From positions 18,421,491-18,485,490 of the forward strand of contig OY743190.1 in assembly GCA_963555705.1 (NCBI GenBank): DNA of 64,000 nt, read 5' to 3'. Source of the DNA: Ligustrum vulgare (taxonomy: Eukaryota; Streptophyta; Magnoliopsida; Lamiales; Oleaceae). Below are positions 12,023-23,405 of this stretch, in pieces. Within the stretch, counting starts at the first letter, position 1. Every line of letters begins with the position of its first letter. The notes below the pieces were generated by a model. It was not told the DNA's origin. It was given only the letters and a program-made list of their open reading frames with translations, and did no database searches. The position numbers and the translations under genes were made by a program.

Positions 12023-15000
12023 TTGACATTCGAGATGGCTGTGGTTGACTTCAACGCAATGTCTGTACGTGATTTCCTCATAAGGGAACAACTATTGATA
12101 GCTGAAGGAGTTGAAGAGGATGATATGCTAGTAGCAGATTTTATCATAGGAGAGCGACTACGAGATTTAAAAGCCAAATATGAAGTTAATGAAGCTATCC
12201 TGGATACATTACCTACTTCATTATTTGTCTCACTCTCAACTAAATTTGATGTGCTTGATTTGCCATGTGAGGTGTTTCTTTTACCAAGCGTAAATGAACA
12301 TCAATTAAGGGAATCACCTCTACCGGGCTTTCAACAAACAGACCAAGAGGAAAATAATTGGCATGAAGATGCCACCGTCTCATTGTCAACAATTCAGGAT
12401 CTGGACATCAAGCTCAATGAAACCTCAATCAAAGAAGAAAATCATATGGAAATAGAGGAGTTGATCACAATAAGGGAAACAAAAACAGAGACATTGAAAG
12501 ATGCAGACTGTATGTAGCGGTCGAAAATTTTCTATGACTTATTTAAATAAATAATTATTTTAAAAACGTGTCGCTACGACTTTGTCCATTTATTTTAAAA
12601 CACGTGTTCGTCTAGCCTACGAAGTAAAATTTTATTTTAAATTTATCTTAGTCAAATTCCAGTCCAATTAAAGTGAATAATTTTCAGTATTTATCCTTAA
12701 GTCCAAATTTCAACTGTTTTAATCCAATCCAACATCTCGAGCCCAAATGTTTTACCGATCATTCAAGTCCTTTTAAAAACCCAATAAGTCACTTCTTGGC
12801 CCAACCAATTCAACAGCTTCTTCCTCCCCAAGTTTTCCTTACACAATCGATACTCATTTCCAAAATTCTTACAAGTTTTCCATAAACCAAGATTTAACCT
12901 AAACTACCATGTTTAACACCTAAATCAACTATTAATTAAACCTCCCAACCTCATTATCGAAAACACGCAACCGCCTCCAGTAAAGGTATTCCCCCTCTCA
13001 ACTGCTGCACACCAATCCCACAATTCCAAACCATCTCCCCAGCCACCATTTCATGAAATCAGCCACCACCATCGAGCCACTGTCGAACCCCACACACATC
13101 AAAACTGAACCTCCAATCAAAAATCCGTCAACCACAACCCACTGCTCAGATCATTTTTCACCACCGACAGTCACAGCGCCACCACCTCGCTGCCAAACCG
13201 CCACCTCCATCACCTGCATCAATCCAACACCTCACTGTCCATACCCAAATTAAACATCAACAATATCACAACCACCTCAAATCGACCGCCCCTGCCACAA
13301 TCCCAAATTCTACCACCCCGTTTCCAAAAATCGAGTTTTCCACCATAGACAATCCCACAAAATTATCTCCACTGCAAACCAACATCATCAACATCCTCGT
13401 GTCATTGCCAAAACCGAACCACCACCGCGTCGGAATCGCGGCCTCCAACTCGCAATTTCATCAACACCGCACCTACTGCCCAACTCCAATCCGACCCCAA
13501 ATTCACAAAAATCAAACCCAAAACCCAAGAATAAACTAAGCTAACAAACTTACCTCAATCATCAACCGTATTATCACCGAAAAACCCATGATTTCTGATC
13601 CTTCAAGCCCCGGTTTCACACCCTAAACCCGCACCAAATCCGGCCAAACACCCACTGGCGCCACCACGCGAAGGTGGCGCTGTCGTAGGTTCGGCCTTCC
13701 GGGGGTCGTGGTGGAACGGGAGAAGCCCTCCCCGTCGCCTCCCTCTCTTGCCTCTTCTCTGAAAAACGAAAATGAAGAGAGAGAGAGAGAGAGTTAAATT
13801 TGTTATATTTTGATTTTGAAAAATTACCCCTTAGGCCCCAAGTTTGAAAAGTGATCATTTCAGTCCCGCAAGCCTCAAAATCATTCAATTCGGTCTTTAC
13901 CATGTTTAAAATATCTTATTTCAGCCACTACTCTTAAATTAAGTTATTTCAGTCATTTAGTTTTAAAATATTTTAATTCAGCCCTTTAGTTTTTTTTAAA
14001 GTATTATTTCGATCCTTTAAGTTTTGTAATGTTTTATTTAACTCTTAAGCTTTGCAAATAATTTACCTTAGCCCCAACTATTTCAAAAATGAAAGTAATT
14101 AGTCCCAAATATATTTAAATTATATAAGTCAGCCCATTAATATTTGAAAAGTCTATTTTAACCCCTAAACTTTATTTATTCACTTTAATAGTTTAATTTT
14201 TGAAATACTAAATTTATTTAATTTTTATTTTGGGTAGACGATACACTTGGTGATTTAGAAGATTGACGTGATTTCAGCTTTACTTTCAAACTCGTGATTT
14301 AAGGTAGACTCGCCTCCACTAATTAGTTTAAATTATAATTTACATGCCTTATGTGAAGTTACGTGAATTATATGTTTTGTTGCATGAGACGAAAATATCT
14401 CTTATGAGATAAGAATGAGAAATGATGTTATGCATAATTTACTTGCTTAAATGCATGAGACGAGACTACCCACACCCTATGATTTTTTTAAAGAGCCTTT
14501 GATTTTATTTAAAATAGCCTATGATGATGATGATGATGTCACAGTATGATTGCATAATTACATGTTAAATTATTCTGTAAATTAATTATTGGCGATGAGT
14601 CTACTGAGTATTTCTTTCGAAATCTTCATTCCATTTTTTAACAGTTTTTGCAGATCTCGGGAATGGCGGCGAATGAAATGGCAGCACTGGCAAATTAAAT
14701 AAAAGATGATGTTTATTTGACAAACTTTCTGAATGTTACTCGTTAAACTATTTATCGTTAATTTTATTTAAATAATTGAGACACAAGTTTTTATGAATTG
14801 TTCTATATTTAATTTAATTAAGTTCCCGCTGAAGTTTTCAAATGATGAATGTGATGCTTTGAATTAAATTTATTTTCCGCAATAAAGTCAATTTTAAAGG
14901 ACGAAGTGGCGTCCCGGGCTCCGCGGAATTCGGGGCGTTACACTGTACCATGCAATCCTCCAACTCCATTGACTGCGCAATAATTGATTTCGTCATTGGC

Positions 15001-15165
15001 ACAGACGAGATGATTGAAGTTTATGTATTGAAGTTTGAATCAGTTTGTGACATCAAGATACATGACATAGGAAAAGTGAGCTTTTGGAGTAGGAATGAAA
15101 ATTGGTACAAGTTCAACCGACACAAGCAAAGAAGGTCATCAAAAGCCTTGTTTAAAGTTCCTTGA
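12023..15165 (+). pseudogene. Retrotransposon ORF of 235 codons, split by solo LTR
   Basis: The frame starts at ATG 12023 (MAVVDFNAMSVRDFL) and runs to 12512, where a solo LTR is inserted. It resumes in the same frame at 14948 and ends at the stop 15163-15165. The two parts total 708 nt, so it was open before the insertion. The first part is acidic with predicted helical stretches; the second ends in a basic segment (NWYKFNRHKQRRSSK). I recognise no domain. It could be a degenerate gag-like or lineage-specific accessory protein. It is the only sizeable coding frame of its element, which lacks polymerase genes. Confidence 0.6.
12513..14942 (+). mobile_element. Solo LTR of a chromovirus, 2430 bp
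   Basis: It begins TGTAGCGGTCGAAAATTTTC and ends GGGGCGTTACA, with exact CTGTA duplicates on both sides (12508-12512, 14943-14947). It is the forward-oriented relative of the LTRs at 40521-42824 and 48462-50768: same termini, the same GGCGGCG-like block followed by a GAGAGAGA tract, and the same CTACTGAGTATTTC segment near the end. No internal sequence remains, so the body was lost by LTR-LTR recombination. Proline- and threonine-rich ORFs inside are non-coding LTR sequence. Confidence 0.9.
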
Positions 15166-18100
15166 ACGACCAACGCAATTTGCAAAAAGTCTAGCTCTAG
15201 ACTATAAATTAAGCGCTTGTTGGGAGGCAACCCAATTTTTCAAACCCTTTTCTTTAGTTATTTTGTTTATTGCTTTTGAGTTATTTTATTGCTTGATTGT
15301 TGTTTAGTTACTTGAAATTGCATTTTAGGTGCACCAGTGTATTTAGAGTGCATGCATTGAGTTGTTATGTGCTTTAGATAATTCTAGTATTCTATTTTGC
15401 ACATTCTTGCACTTTTAGTTTCCATTTCATTTCCATTTGTTTTGCTGCTTTTTATCACAATCTTCCACTTGAGAATCTAGCTTAGGACATGTACATATAG
15501 TTTAGAAGTTGGTTGCATGCATTTGGATGTGTTTAGGGGTCGAAAACGGAGTCCAAAATCGAAAAATGAAAAAAATTTCAGGACACTACCTTTTATACTG
15601 TGCGGTCGCACGGTGATTAAACCGTGCGGTCGCACAGTTCAATACTGGACAGTTTCGGCAGATTCATTTATATGTTGAATTCTCTCATTTTAACCACTTT
15701 CAAACCCGTTTTACCTCCCCCAAATCATCCCACATTGAGTCCCCAATTAGTCCACATTACTTGCACATCATTTTAACCCTATTTCATGTCTTGGATTGCA
15801 TCATAAACATTCAAGAGGTATGAATTTCTACACAATTTCACAAAATCATGCATGATCTTTTATTCCTCATTCTTTTTATAGATTGTGAAATTGTGAATAG
15901 TTGATAATGGGTTTAGGCTAGAACTTGGAGTATTGAATTGTGTTTATTAGGTGAAAATTTTTGGCTTAATTCAAGTCTCCAATTTTATGAATTTCTTGAT
16001 TTCTTAATATGCACGCGAGGTGTTTGATTAAATGTTTCAATGAGGTTTTTGTTGAGTTTTGGCAAATCTTTTTGGATGATCACCCTCACTACATGTTAAG
16101 CATCATTTGTGCATCATCCATTCATTGTTTACACAGATTTAAGGCATAGAACTCAACATGAACATCTTTGCACTACAAAGAACTTCATTGCAAGGCCATT
16201 GCAAGGCATCACAGTACCACTGCACCTGTTTTCAGCTTCACTGCACCTACTTTGTCGCATCCTTTCATGACCCAAATGAACTCCAAATCTGCTGAATTTT
16301 TGATATGTTGTAGACCAAATTATGTACTTTCATATGGCCGGGACATGTCTCGGGAAATTTTCACTTTTTCGAGGCGATGTCAAGGGTTGAAAATCAGTGG
16401 TCGACCACTTTTCAAAATTTTCAAAATTTTTCTAAGTCCTAGTTTGGGTGTGTTGTGTTGATTTTCTTTAGTTCCTATGTGATAATTATGCTTCTAATGA
16501 TCATTAATGTTTATTTGCAAGGAACATATCATCATGGGACAATTCACGTCAAACATGGAAAAGGAAGTAAGGGATCATTTCATCCAACAAAACATTCAAG
16601 TCAAAGCTTCAAAAATGGGAACACCAACTCTCCAAACCCGGGAAATACATTAACCCTCTTTGTTCTTTCTGTATTTATTTTCTTTATTTGTTTTGAATAC
16701 ATTGAGGACAATGTATGATTCTAGTTTGGGGGTGGGAATCTCATTTATGTGCTTTCATATACACATTCATTCGATTTTGGGTAGAAAATTCAAAAAAAAA
16801 AAAAAAAAATGAAAAATGTAAAAAAATCATAAAAAGTGAAAATTTTGAAAAATTTTGTTGACTTATTTATTGCTTATGACATGATTTGATTTGAATTTTG
16901 TACTTTAGTTAGAAAATTGGACAACATGTGAACAAAAATTTTCTTAAACATTCATCCATGTAAGACTTTAATCAAATTGGAGCACATAGCCAATTTCAAA
17001 TAATGACTTGTGTAAGGAGATGCTTGATATTTGTGGGGTAAACTTGTGAAATTTGCACATAGAACTGACTGTAAAATCCCAAGCCTTTAGAAATTTAGAT
17101 CCCGACCTGAAATGTAGAACCAAACTGCTCAAGCAGTTTGGGGTGGGAAGGTTAGATTGAGTATGCATTGGTAGATTGAGGATTTGAACTTTTTAATTTT
17201 ACATCTTTAGTATAAGGGGTTTCAATAAACGGGTATAAACCATCATAACCAGCATAAAAACTGAAAAATGCTGAAGGTCTTATTCCGCTCTTCAAATGCC
17301 TTTTTGACTCGAGCAAGTAAGTCTGAGGGATTCTCTGAATCTGGTACCCTAAGCTCAACTGAGTTGGGAGCTTCCGACCTAAAGCTCACTACAGGGGTCA
17401 TCTAGAAAGCAAGTACGGAGAGTGGACTTACACATAAGACGTTAAAACATCTTTAACTTTTCTTTTTAAGCCTTTATGACTCGAGTAATTAAGTCTGAGG
17501 GGTTCTTTGAACCTGGTACCCTAAGCTCGACTGAGTTGGGAGCTGCCGACCTAAATCTCGCTACAGGGGTCATATAGAAAGCAAGTATGAAAAGTATTGC
17601 ACAAAGATGGTAAAAGACAAGGACATTAAAAGAAAAAGTCGTCCATATGAAAAAAAATGGAATAGAATGGTATAAGCTTTGTTGATTGAAATTCCTAACA
17701 CTTTGTTAATTATTCTTGGTCTGTCGTGCATACTTGTCTAATCCTAACTGCCTTGTGTGGAAAAATGCGATTTATACATGTTTAGAAACCACATCAATAG
17801 GAAAGACCTCGGGATATGAGAGAAAAGCAGTGAGGTTGTGCTCATCCATGAGAAGGTAAGGAAAATCAAAAGAAAATCATTGTTGACCACATGGGATTCG
17901 GGCTTACTCTTGCATAAAAAATCACACATTGTCAAGTTTATTTTTGCATAAGTTTGCGGTTGATTTTGGCTATTCACACACACACAATGAGGTTGAGCAT
18001 CAGATGAATGAAAATATTTTATGTTGTTCATATTTCTTTTTCTAAAGTGAATCGTCAATTTGGATTATTGAAGCGCATGGTAAATAAGTTGACAAAAACA

Positions 18101-18187
18101 AAAATATTTTTTAATTTGCATTTTTATTTTTATAGTTTATTTTTGTTTTTTTTTCGAGGACGAACAATAGTTCTAATTTGGGGGTGT
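15166..18187 (+). other. Retrotransposon 3' non-coding interior and PPT
   Basis: About 3 kb without a convincing gene. It holds the motif GCGCTTGTTGGGAGGCAACC (15213 on) just after the ORF, GC-rich palindromes at 15597-15639, an internal PPT-like motif at 16700-16736 (CATTGAGGACAATGT then TAGTTTGGGGGTGGG), a 120-bp direct repeat (17298-17417, 17470-17588), and the terminal PPT at 18177-18187 next to the 3' LTR. Confidence 0.7.
17298..17588 (+). repeat. Two copies of a 120-bp direct repeat
   Basis: Units at 17298-17417 and 17470-17588 share GACTCGAG, AAGTCTGAGGG, GGTACCCTAAGCTC, ACTGAGTTGGGAGCT, CTACAGGGGTCAT and TAGAAAGCAAGTA in the same order, with scattered differences. It lies in the non-coding 3' interior of the retrotransposon. 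Confidence 0.85.
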
Positions 18188-19902
18188 TGATAAGTGTATT
18201 TTATCCACTTATTTCTATCCTAAAAGTAGGATTTTATATGTTTGTTTTAGAATATTTGCTATTTATTTTGTGTTATTTGTTTATATTTCAGAAATAATCC
18301 CGAAATCGAGAAAACAAGGGAATTGGAGCAAAAAAAAGCAAATTGGATGATAAAAGAACCAAAGTATGCAAATCGAGAATGGATGAAGTAGGTCAAGAGC
18401 TAAATTCAAAAAGAAAGTTCAAAGAAAGAACCAAATTGAAAGAAATTAGGAGTTCAAGGACTAATGTATACAAATCAAAAGAAGAAGGACCAAATTGCAA
18501 ATATTCAATAGTTGATTCGGATCAAGATAAGGTACTTGAGGAATTTTAGGAGTCAATTGGATGCAATTAGAAGGCAAAAAGGAATGAAATATGGTAAGAA
18601 TATTACCATAAATTCATTTCAATCAAACAAGGTCTTCGGGCAGATTTTTAGTCAGACTTTGAAATCTAATTTCGGGGTAATAAACGTTCGAATTGGGAAA
18701 ATCCTATTTTAGGAAGAATTGTAGCCCTTTACGTTATATTTCTAACAGAGTTTGAAGTACCTCAATCAGATAAGCGAAATTAAATATATGATCAAAATAC
18801 TAAATGCTGTGCAATAAAATGATGAGGACCAAATTGCTGAAATTTAAAGAAGAAAATTGTTGCTGCCGATATAACCGTGCGGCCGCACGGTTGAAAAAGC
18901 GTGCGGTCGCACGGCCAAAAAATCAGCGACTGAAGGTTGGCTTTTTGAGACTGCGATCGCGCACTTTTGAACCGTGTGGTCGCACGGTAGTCCCGACTGG
19001 GCCTCAGGTGGCTTTTTGCGCGAAATTCAGCAGTTTTCTCCTCAATTAACCTAATTCACGGGAAAATCTATAAATACCAAACCTAAGGCTCAAGAAAGGG
19101 GGTTCCCAACTTTCTAAATTCATGCCAAAACGCTGTTGAAGTGCCGAGAGATCCAAACCACGCCAAGATCAAGATTGAAGCACAAAGATCAAGAATATGA
19201 ACGGGGTGACATCTTTTCATACTTCTTGTGATTTATTTTTGATCATGTATTTAGACTAGATTTTTGTTGTTAGAATTGTGATGAAGCATTAATTTATTGA
19301 TTTCATGTTTTGACTTTATATTTATATTATGCAATTTATGAGATTGATGCAATTAATTACGTTTTTAATTCTCATCTATGATTGTGGACGCATAATTATT
19401 GATGATTGTGATAGAGTTCTATGTTCGAAAGAGTAGGAATCTATTAGACCTTATGCTTCATGTTATCCTTAAAAGTGTTCATAATTCGTTAATGCTTTTC
19501 TACATGTTTGGATTGGTCATAGAAATATAGGCTCGTCTCTTGTTGGAAAATGTGTTTATGCATCGCTCAAAAGGGGACATAAATAAATATAGGAACACGG
19601 ATTTTCAATACTCATATCTTGTTATTAAATGTTTACGTCAAATACATGGTTGATATGTTTAATGTGGATTCATAATTCTAACATATTCATCTCATCGTTT
19701 TAACAAATCAAGTTTTCTTATTTTCTTTAGTTTACTTTTTAATTTGTTTTTCAAAATCAAAATTCCCAAATCCTAAGTTTTTCTTGTTCCGGTTAAGGTT
19801 GTAATCTAAAAATACGATTTAAAACAATCTCTGTGAGATCGATACTTGGACTAAAATCCACTTTATTACTTATGCGACCCGTGCACTTGCGGAGAGCGAA
19901 CA
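18188..19902 (+). repeat. 3' LTR, 1715 bp
   Basis: It starts TGATAAGTGTATTTT right after the PPT and ends GCGAACA before the second GTAGA. It lacks about 41 bp that are present in the 5' LTR, and otherwise differs at scattered positions. Confidence 0.92.
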
Positions 19903-20003
19903 GTAGAACATATAGTCACTAAGGCCAATGAGAATGCAACGGCCAATATTGTTTGTGATGCATTCGAAGACACTTCGCATGATAATGTAGATAGACCATT
20001 TTT

Positions 20004-21821
20004 GTGTCAGATAATGTGGACAATGATATACTGAGTGCGGATTCTCTATTTGCACCTAACTACACAAACGGGGATATGCACGATGGGGTAGAGCATGTAG
20101 ACACTTCCGATCTTGCATCTAATCAAATTTATATGAACAAGAGCCTGTTGTACAAAAAACTGCGACTTCTTGTGTTGCGGGAGAAATTTCAGTTACGAGT
20201 TCAGAGATCTTGGACAAATGTATTACATGTTGTTTACATCGACTGTAACTGTAAGTGGATGTTACGTGCATCGGTCGTTAAAGGTTCACATGTCTTCATG
20301 ATTCAAAAATTCTGTGACTTGCATACGTGTTCTGTGGACTGCCGATGTCACACTGTTAAACATGCTACCAGTTTGATCGTGGCCAAACACATCAAGTGTA
20401 GATTGAATGACCCCAACAGGCCATATGCTCCTAAGGTAATCATCCGCGATGTGGAACGTGAAATCAGCGTACAAATTAGTTATAGCAAGGCCCGAAGGGC
20501 AAAGGAATCAGCTCTAAATTTGTTGAGGGGAACACTTGAGGAGAACTTTCAAAAACTTGCCTCATATTGCCATGTTCTAGGCAAAAAAAACCAAGGAACT
20601 ATTACGCACATAGAAATCGATTCAAGCAACAAGTTTCACTACTTCTTCTTGTCTTTTAGTGCAAGCATACGTGGATATCTGCACTTCCTCCGTCCTATAA
20701 TCTGCATTGATGGTAGTCACTTGAAAGGTCCATACAAAGGAACCCTTCTACTAGCAACTGCTCAGGATGGCAATAAACAAATATATTCATTAGCTTGGGA
20801 TGTTGTGGACGGGGAAACAAATAAGTCATGGAATTGGTTTTTGTCCAAGTTGAAGGACCTCATACCAGACTCCAAGGATCAGGTATTTGTATCTGATAGG
20901 AAAAAAAGTATTGAGAAGGTAATCATCAATTTATTTCCTCTGTCTCATCACGGTAGTTGCATGTGGCATATTGAGAAGAATTTAATTCAGCGATATAGTA
21001 ATGCTAGCGCAACTTTTCTCTTCAAAAAAGCTGCCACAACGTATCGACTAGAAGAATTTGACAGGCTAATTGGACAAATAAGAACGGTTAGTCCGCGAGC
21101 GGAGTCCTACTTGGAGAAGGTTGGGTTTGCATTTTGGTCTCGAGTACATTTCACCGGGAATCGATACAACATTATGACCAACAACAATGCAGAAAGTTTG
21201 AACGCAATATTGAGACATGCACGTGGCTTATGCATCACATGTCTAGTAGAACACATTCGTAGTACTATGCAAAGGTGGTTTTATGATCGCTGTCTATCCT
21301 CATCACAATGCACTACACAACTAACTACGAGAATGGAAGAAGAGTTACGCATAGCATTTGAATCCGGTACAAGATTGCGGGCACATGAGCTGACTGAGAA
21401 TCTGACTCGAGTTTATATACCCACTGAGACTCACCTCGTTCATTTTGAGGAAAAAACTTGCACGTGTGGAGAATTTCAAGTACACCTTATGCCGTGCTCT
21501 CATGGTACCTGTGCCACCTGTTCACTGGGTAGGTCTCTCTATGACCTTTGCTCCCATTATTACACAGTCGAGAACTGGAGATGTGCATATGCAGAGGCAA
21601 TCTATCCAGTGGGTAATGAAGTTGAGTGGAATGTGCCCTCAAATATTCGTTCGGTGCAAATATTATCACCAAATGTACGTCGACCGCTAGGAATGCCACC
21701 AACACAAAGAAATTGGTCATGTTTCGAGGCAACCCTGACAGTGAGAAAATGTTCGAGATGTGTACGAGCTGGGCACAATCGTGCGACATGCACAAATCCA
21801 ATCGGGGGAACTCGTGCTTAA
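20004..21821 (+). CDS. MULE transposase (MuDR-type), catalytic part
   Basis: A 605-codon open frame whose true N-terminus lies upstream. Position 20004 is only the first in-frame GTG after a stop at 19992. Order of domains: an N-terminal MuDR/FAR1-like zinc-binding region with Cys and His residues (about residues 60-110), then the DDE transposase core with IDGSHLKGPYKG (first Asp), VFVSDRKKSI (second Asp) and NNNAESLNAILR (Glu). A SWIM finger follows (CTCGEFQVHLMPCSH), then a C-terminal CCHC knuckle (CSRCVRAGHNRATC). All key residues are present and there is no internal stop. The enzyme would cut and paste the element in the nucleus. The upstream domain (9695-10095) has been separated by the retrotransposon, so this copy is unlikely to be functional. 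Confidence 0.88.
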   Translation: MSDNVDNDILSADSLFAPNYTNGDMHDGVEHVDTSDLASNQIYMNKSLLYKKLRLLVLREKFQLRVQRSWTNVLHVVYIDCNCKWMLRASVVKGSHVFMIQKFCDLHTCSVDCRCHTVKHATSLIVAKHIKCRLNDPNRPYAPKVIIRDVEREISVQISYSKARRAKESALNLLRGTLEENFQKLASYCHVLGKKNQGTITHIEIDSSNKFHYFFLSFSASIRGYLHFLRPIICIDGSHLKGPYKGTLLLATAQDGNKQIYSLAWDVVDGETNKSWNWFLSKLKDLIPDSKDQVFVSDRKKSIEKVIINLFPLSHHGSCMWHIEKNLIQRYSNASATFLFKKAATTYRLEEFDRLIGQIRTVSPRAESYLEKVGFAFWSRVHFTGNRYNIMTNNNAESLNAILRHARGLCITCLVEHIRSTMQRWFYDRCLSSSQCTTQLTTRMEEELRIAFESGTRLRAHELTENLTRVYIPTETHLVHFEEKTCTCGEFQVHLMPCSHGTCATCSLGRSLYDLCSHYYTVENWRCAYAEAIYPVGNEVEWNVPSNIRSVQILSPNVRRPLGMPPTQRNWSCFEATLTVRKCSRCVRAGHNRATCTNPIGGTRA

Positions 21822-22349
21822 TTCGGTACATTGGTGTTTTGTATCACAATTAGGCATGTTCAGATATGCACTATAGCACTATTCTAGGGAGATACAAGCT
21901 GTATGAAGTTATCACACCTGTGACATTTATGTACCTCGATCTGCACCTATCTATGTTATAATTCTGTTGTAATCAACTGTCGATTCTGACAGATAGGTTC
22001 TGTAATTACCGACAGGTTTACATTGTGTGCATTATACTTTCCCTAACATCAACACATTGTCATGCCACTGGCCACACGAAAATTATAAATGATTTACTAA
22101 CAAACCATTGTGTGCGTTTATCTAGGAGGGAAACACAAAAACACATATATTTGTAGCAATCCACCGTGGAACCCAACAAATGAGAATTGTAATTCCCGAC
22201 ACTTGTAATATCCATGTATGTGATGTCGCCAACCATGAACAAAATTGGAATGACATTTTCCACACATATACGTTAAAGGATTCTAGCACACTAAGTGAAC
22301 ACAAGAACGTAAAATATTATTTTAGTCCAAGGCTATCTAGAAAACTCAT
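21822..22349. other. Space between convergent MULE genes
   Basis: No gene seen. It separates the plus-strand transposase from the minus-strand acidic ORF; polyadenylation signals are likely here but none is clear-cut. Confidence 0.4.
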
Positions 22350-22772
22350 TCAATAATCATCAACAACAGACTCATCACTTGCATTTCCTTGATTTACCTC
22401 CTCATCCGAACTAATTACAATTACTTCTTGCGGAGGATATGAATGTTCCTCTTCCGAACTCCCCGCTTCATCGACGTAAGGAACCATGTAGTTGAAGACC
22501 TCCTCTACAATCTCTTCATAGGGAAGTGCAAACGGGCTAACAACTTCATCCAAGTCGGGAAAGGGAATAGGCTGTATAGTTGACCGAGATATCACAGGAG
22601 GGACATCATCATCATCGGACTCTATGACAATAGGGAAAAGGGTAGAAGAGCCCGGAACTGGTGGGGAGTCCCTCACATCCTCTATGACTATAGGGAACAG
22701 TGGAGAAGAACCTGGAATTGGTGGAGAGTCATTAACATTGCCATTGACCATAGTAGAGCCAGAGGAAGCCAT
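22350..22772 (-). CDS. Acidic hypothetical protein in the MULE, 140 aa
   Basis: The open frame starts MASSGSTMVNGNV and is strongly acidic (ESDDDD, EEVNQ, SSDEE). It contains an imperfect tandem repeat of about 22 residues, each copy with SPPxPGSSxLFPIVIE. I recognise no catalytic domain. It lies on the same strand as the DUF1985 gene (23406-24537) and downstream of it, so it may be a separate accessory ORF or a terminal exon of that gene. A ULP1-like protease, often paired with DUF1985 in MULEs, is not visible here. Confidence 0.45.
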   Translation of the reverse strand: MASSGSTMVNGNVNDSPPIPGSSPLFPIVIEDVRDSPPVPGSSTLFPIVIESDDDDVPPVISRSTIQPIPFPDLDEVVSPFALPYEEIVEEVFNYMVPYVDEAGSSEEEHSYPPQEVIVISSDEEVNQGNASDESVVDDY

Positions 22773-23405
22773 TTGTGATATTCAACTTGCTGGAGATAGA
22801 GTAATATGTTTTAAACACAAGTTGTCCTTTATATACAAGTGTTGTGCATATGGTTTTGATAACTCAATGTTGTCAACCACCTTAAAACTTAATTATAAGT
22901 GTGAAGTACCTGATAGCATAATGACTGTCATAGTACTTAATCACAGCAAATTTCCTGCAACATCACTCATTCAATCACACTTCAGTGATTGACTGACAAT
23001 GCAGATGACAAATATTCATTTTGGTGACTTTAGGCTGAAAATACTATCTGTACAGAAATTAATTATAAAGTACCATTGGACTGATGTTCTCCACTACAAG
23101 TGCATACACTACATTCAATGCTGTTAACACTCAGGAAAAATACCATGACATTCGATGACAATATTCCTTTATTGTAAAACATTGCTCATAGTAATCCCTG
23201 TACAAAGCACAAAATTTACAAATAGGAGGATTGAAACCATCCCAATATAATTTCAACTTAAATGCACATTACCATTCTACATTCAAAATCATCGAATGTC
23301 AAGCCCACTTACAACAAGGATTCCAACAAATTTTCATTTAATTCGGAATATGCACATTCAAAAATACCAATGATGTTGTCAAAGCAAAAAATGGCCAGAT
23401 TAAAG

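Larger units (their letters stand above)
10096..19902 (+). mobile_element. Non-autonomous LTR retrotransposon, tRNA-Asp primed
   Basis: A complete insertion. LTRs at 10096-11854 and 18188-19902 both start TGATAAGTG and end GAACA, and the whole is flanked by GTAGA duplicates (10091-10095, 19903-19907). The PBS is at 11861-11878 and a purine-rich PPT abuts the 3' LTR. The 6.3-kb interior (3.9 kb without the nested solo LTR) has no gag, protease, RT or integrase, only one 235-codon frame without a recognised domain. It therefore depends on another element for movement (LARD-like). PBS, PPT context and the motif at 15213-15234 resemble Tat/Athila-lineage elements. Confidence 0.9.

Noticed and set aside
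13053..13903. Proline-rich ORFs around 13053-13903
   Set aside because: They lie in the solo LTR and have no counterpart of coding constraint in related LTRs.
16168..16718. ORFs of 87-97 codons in the retrotransposon 3' interior
   Set aside because: They overlap the PPT-like motif and low-complexity AAATTTTC repeats; no domain or matching frame.
21445..21853. Alternative frames overlapping the MULE transposase C-terminus
   Set aside because: Shadow frames of the transposase; the SWIM and CCHC motifs fix the true frame.
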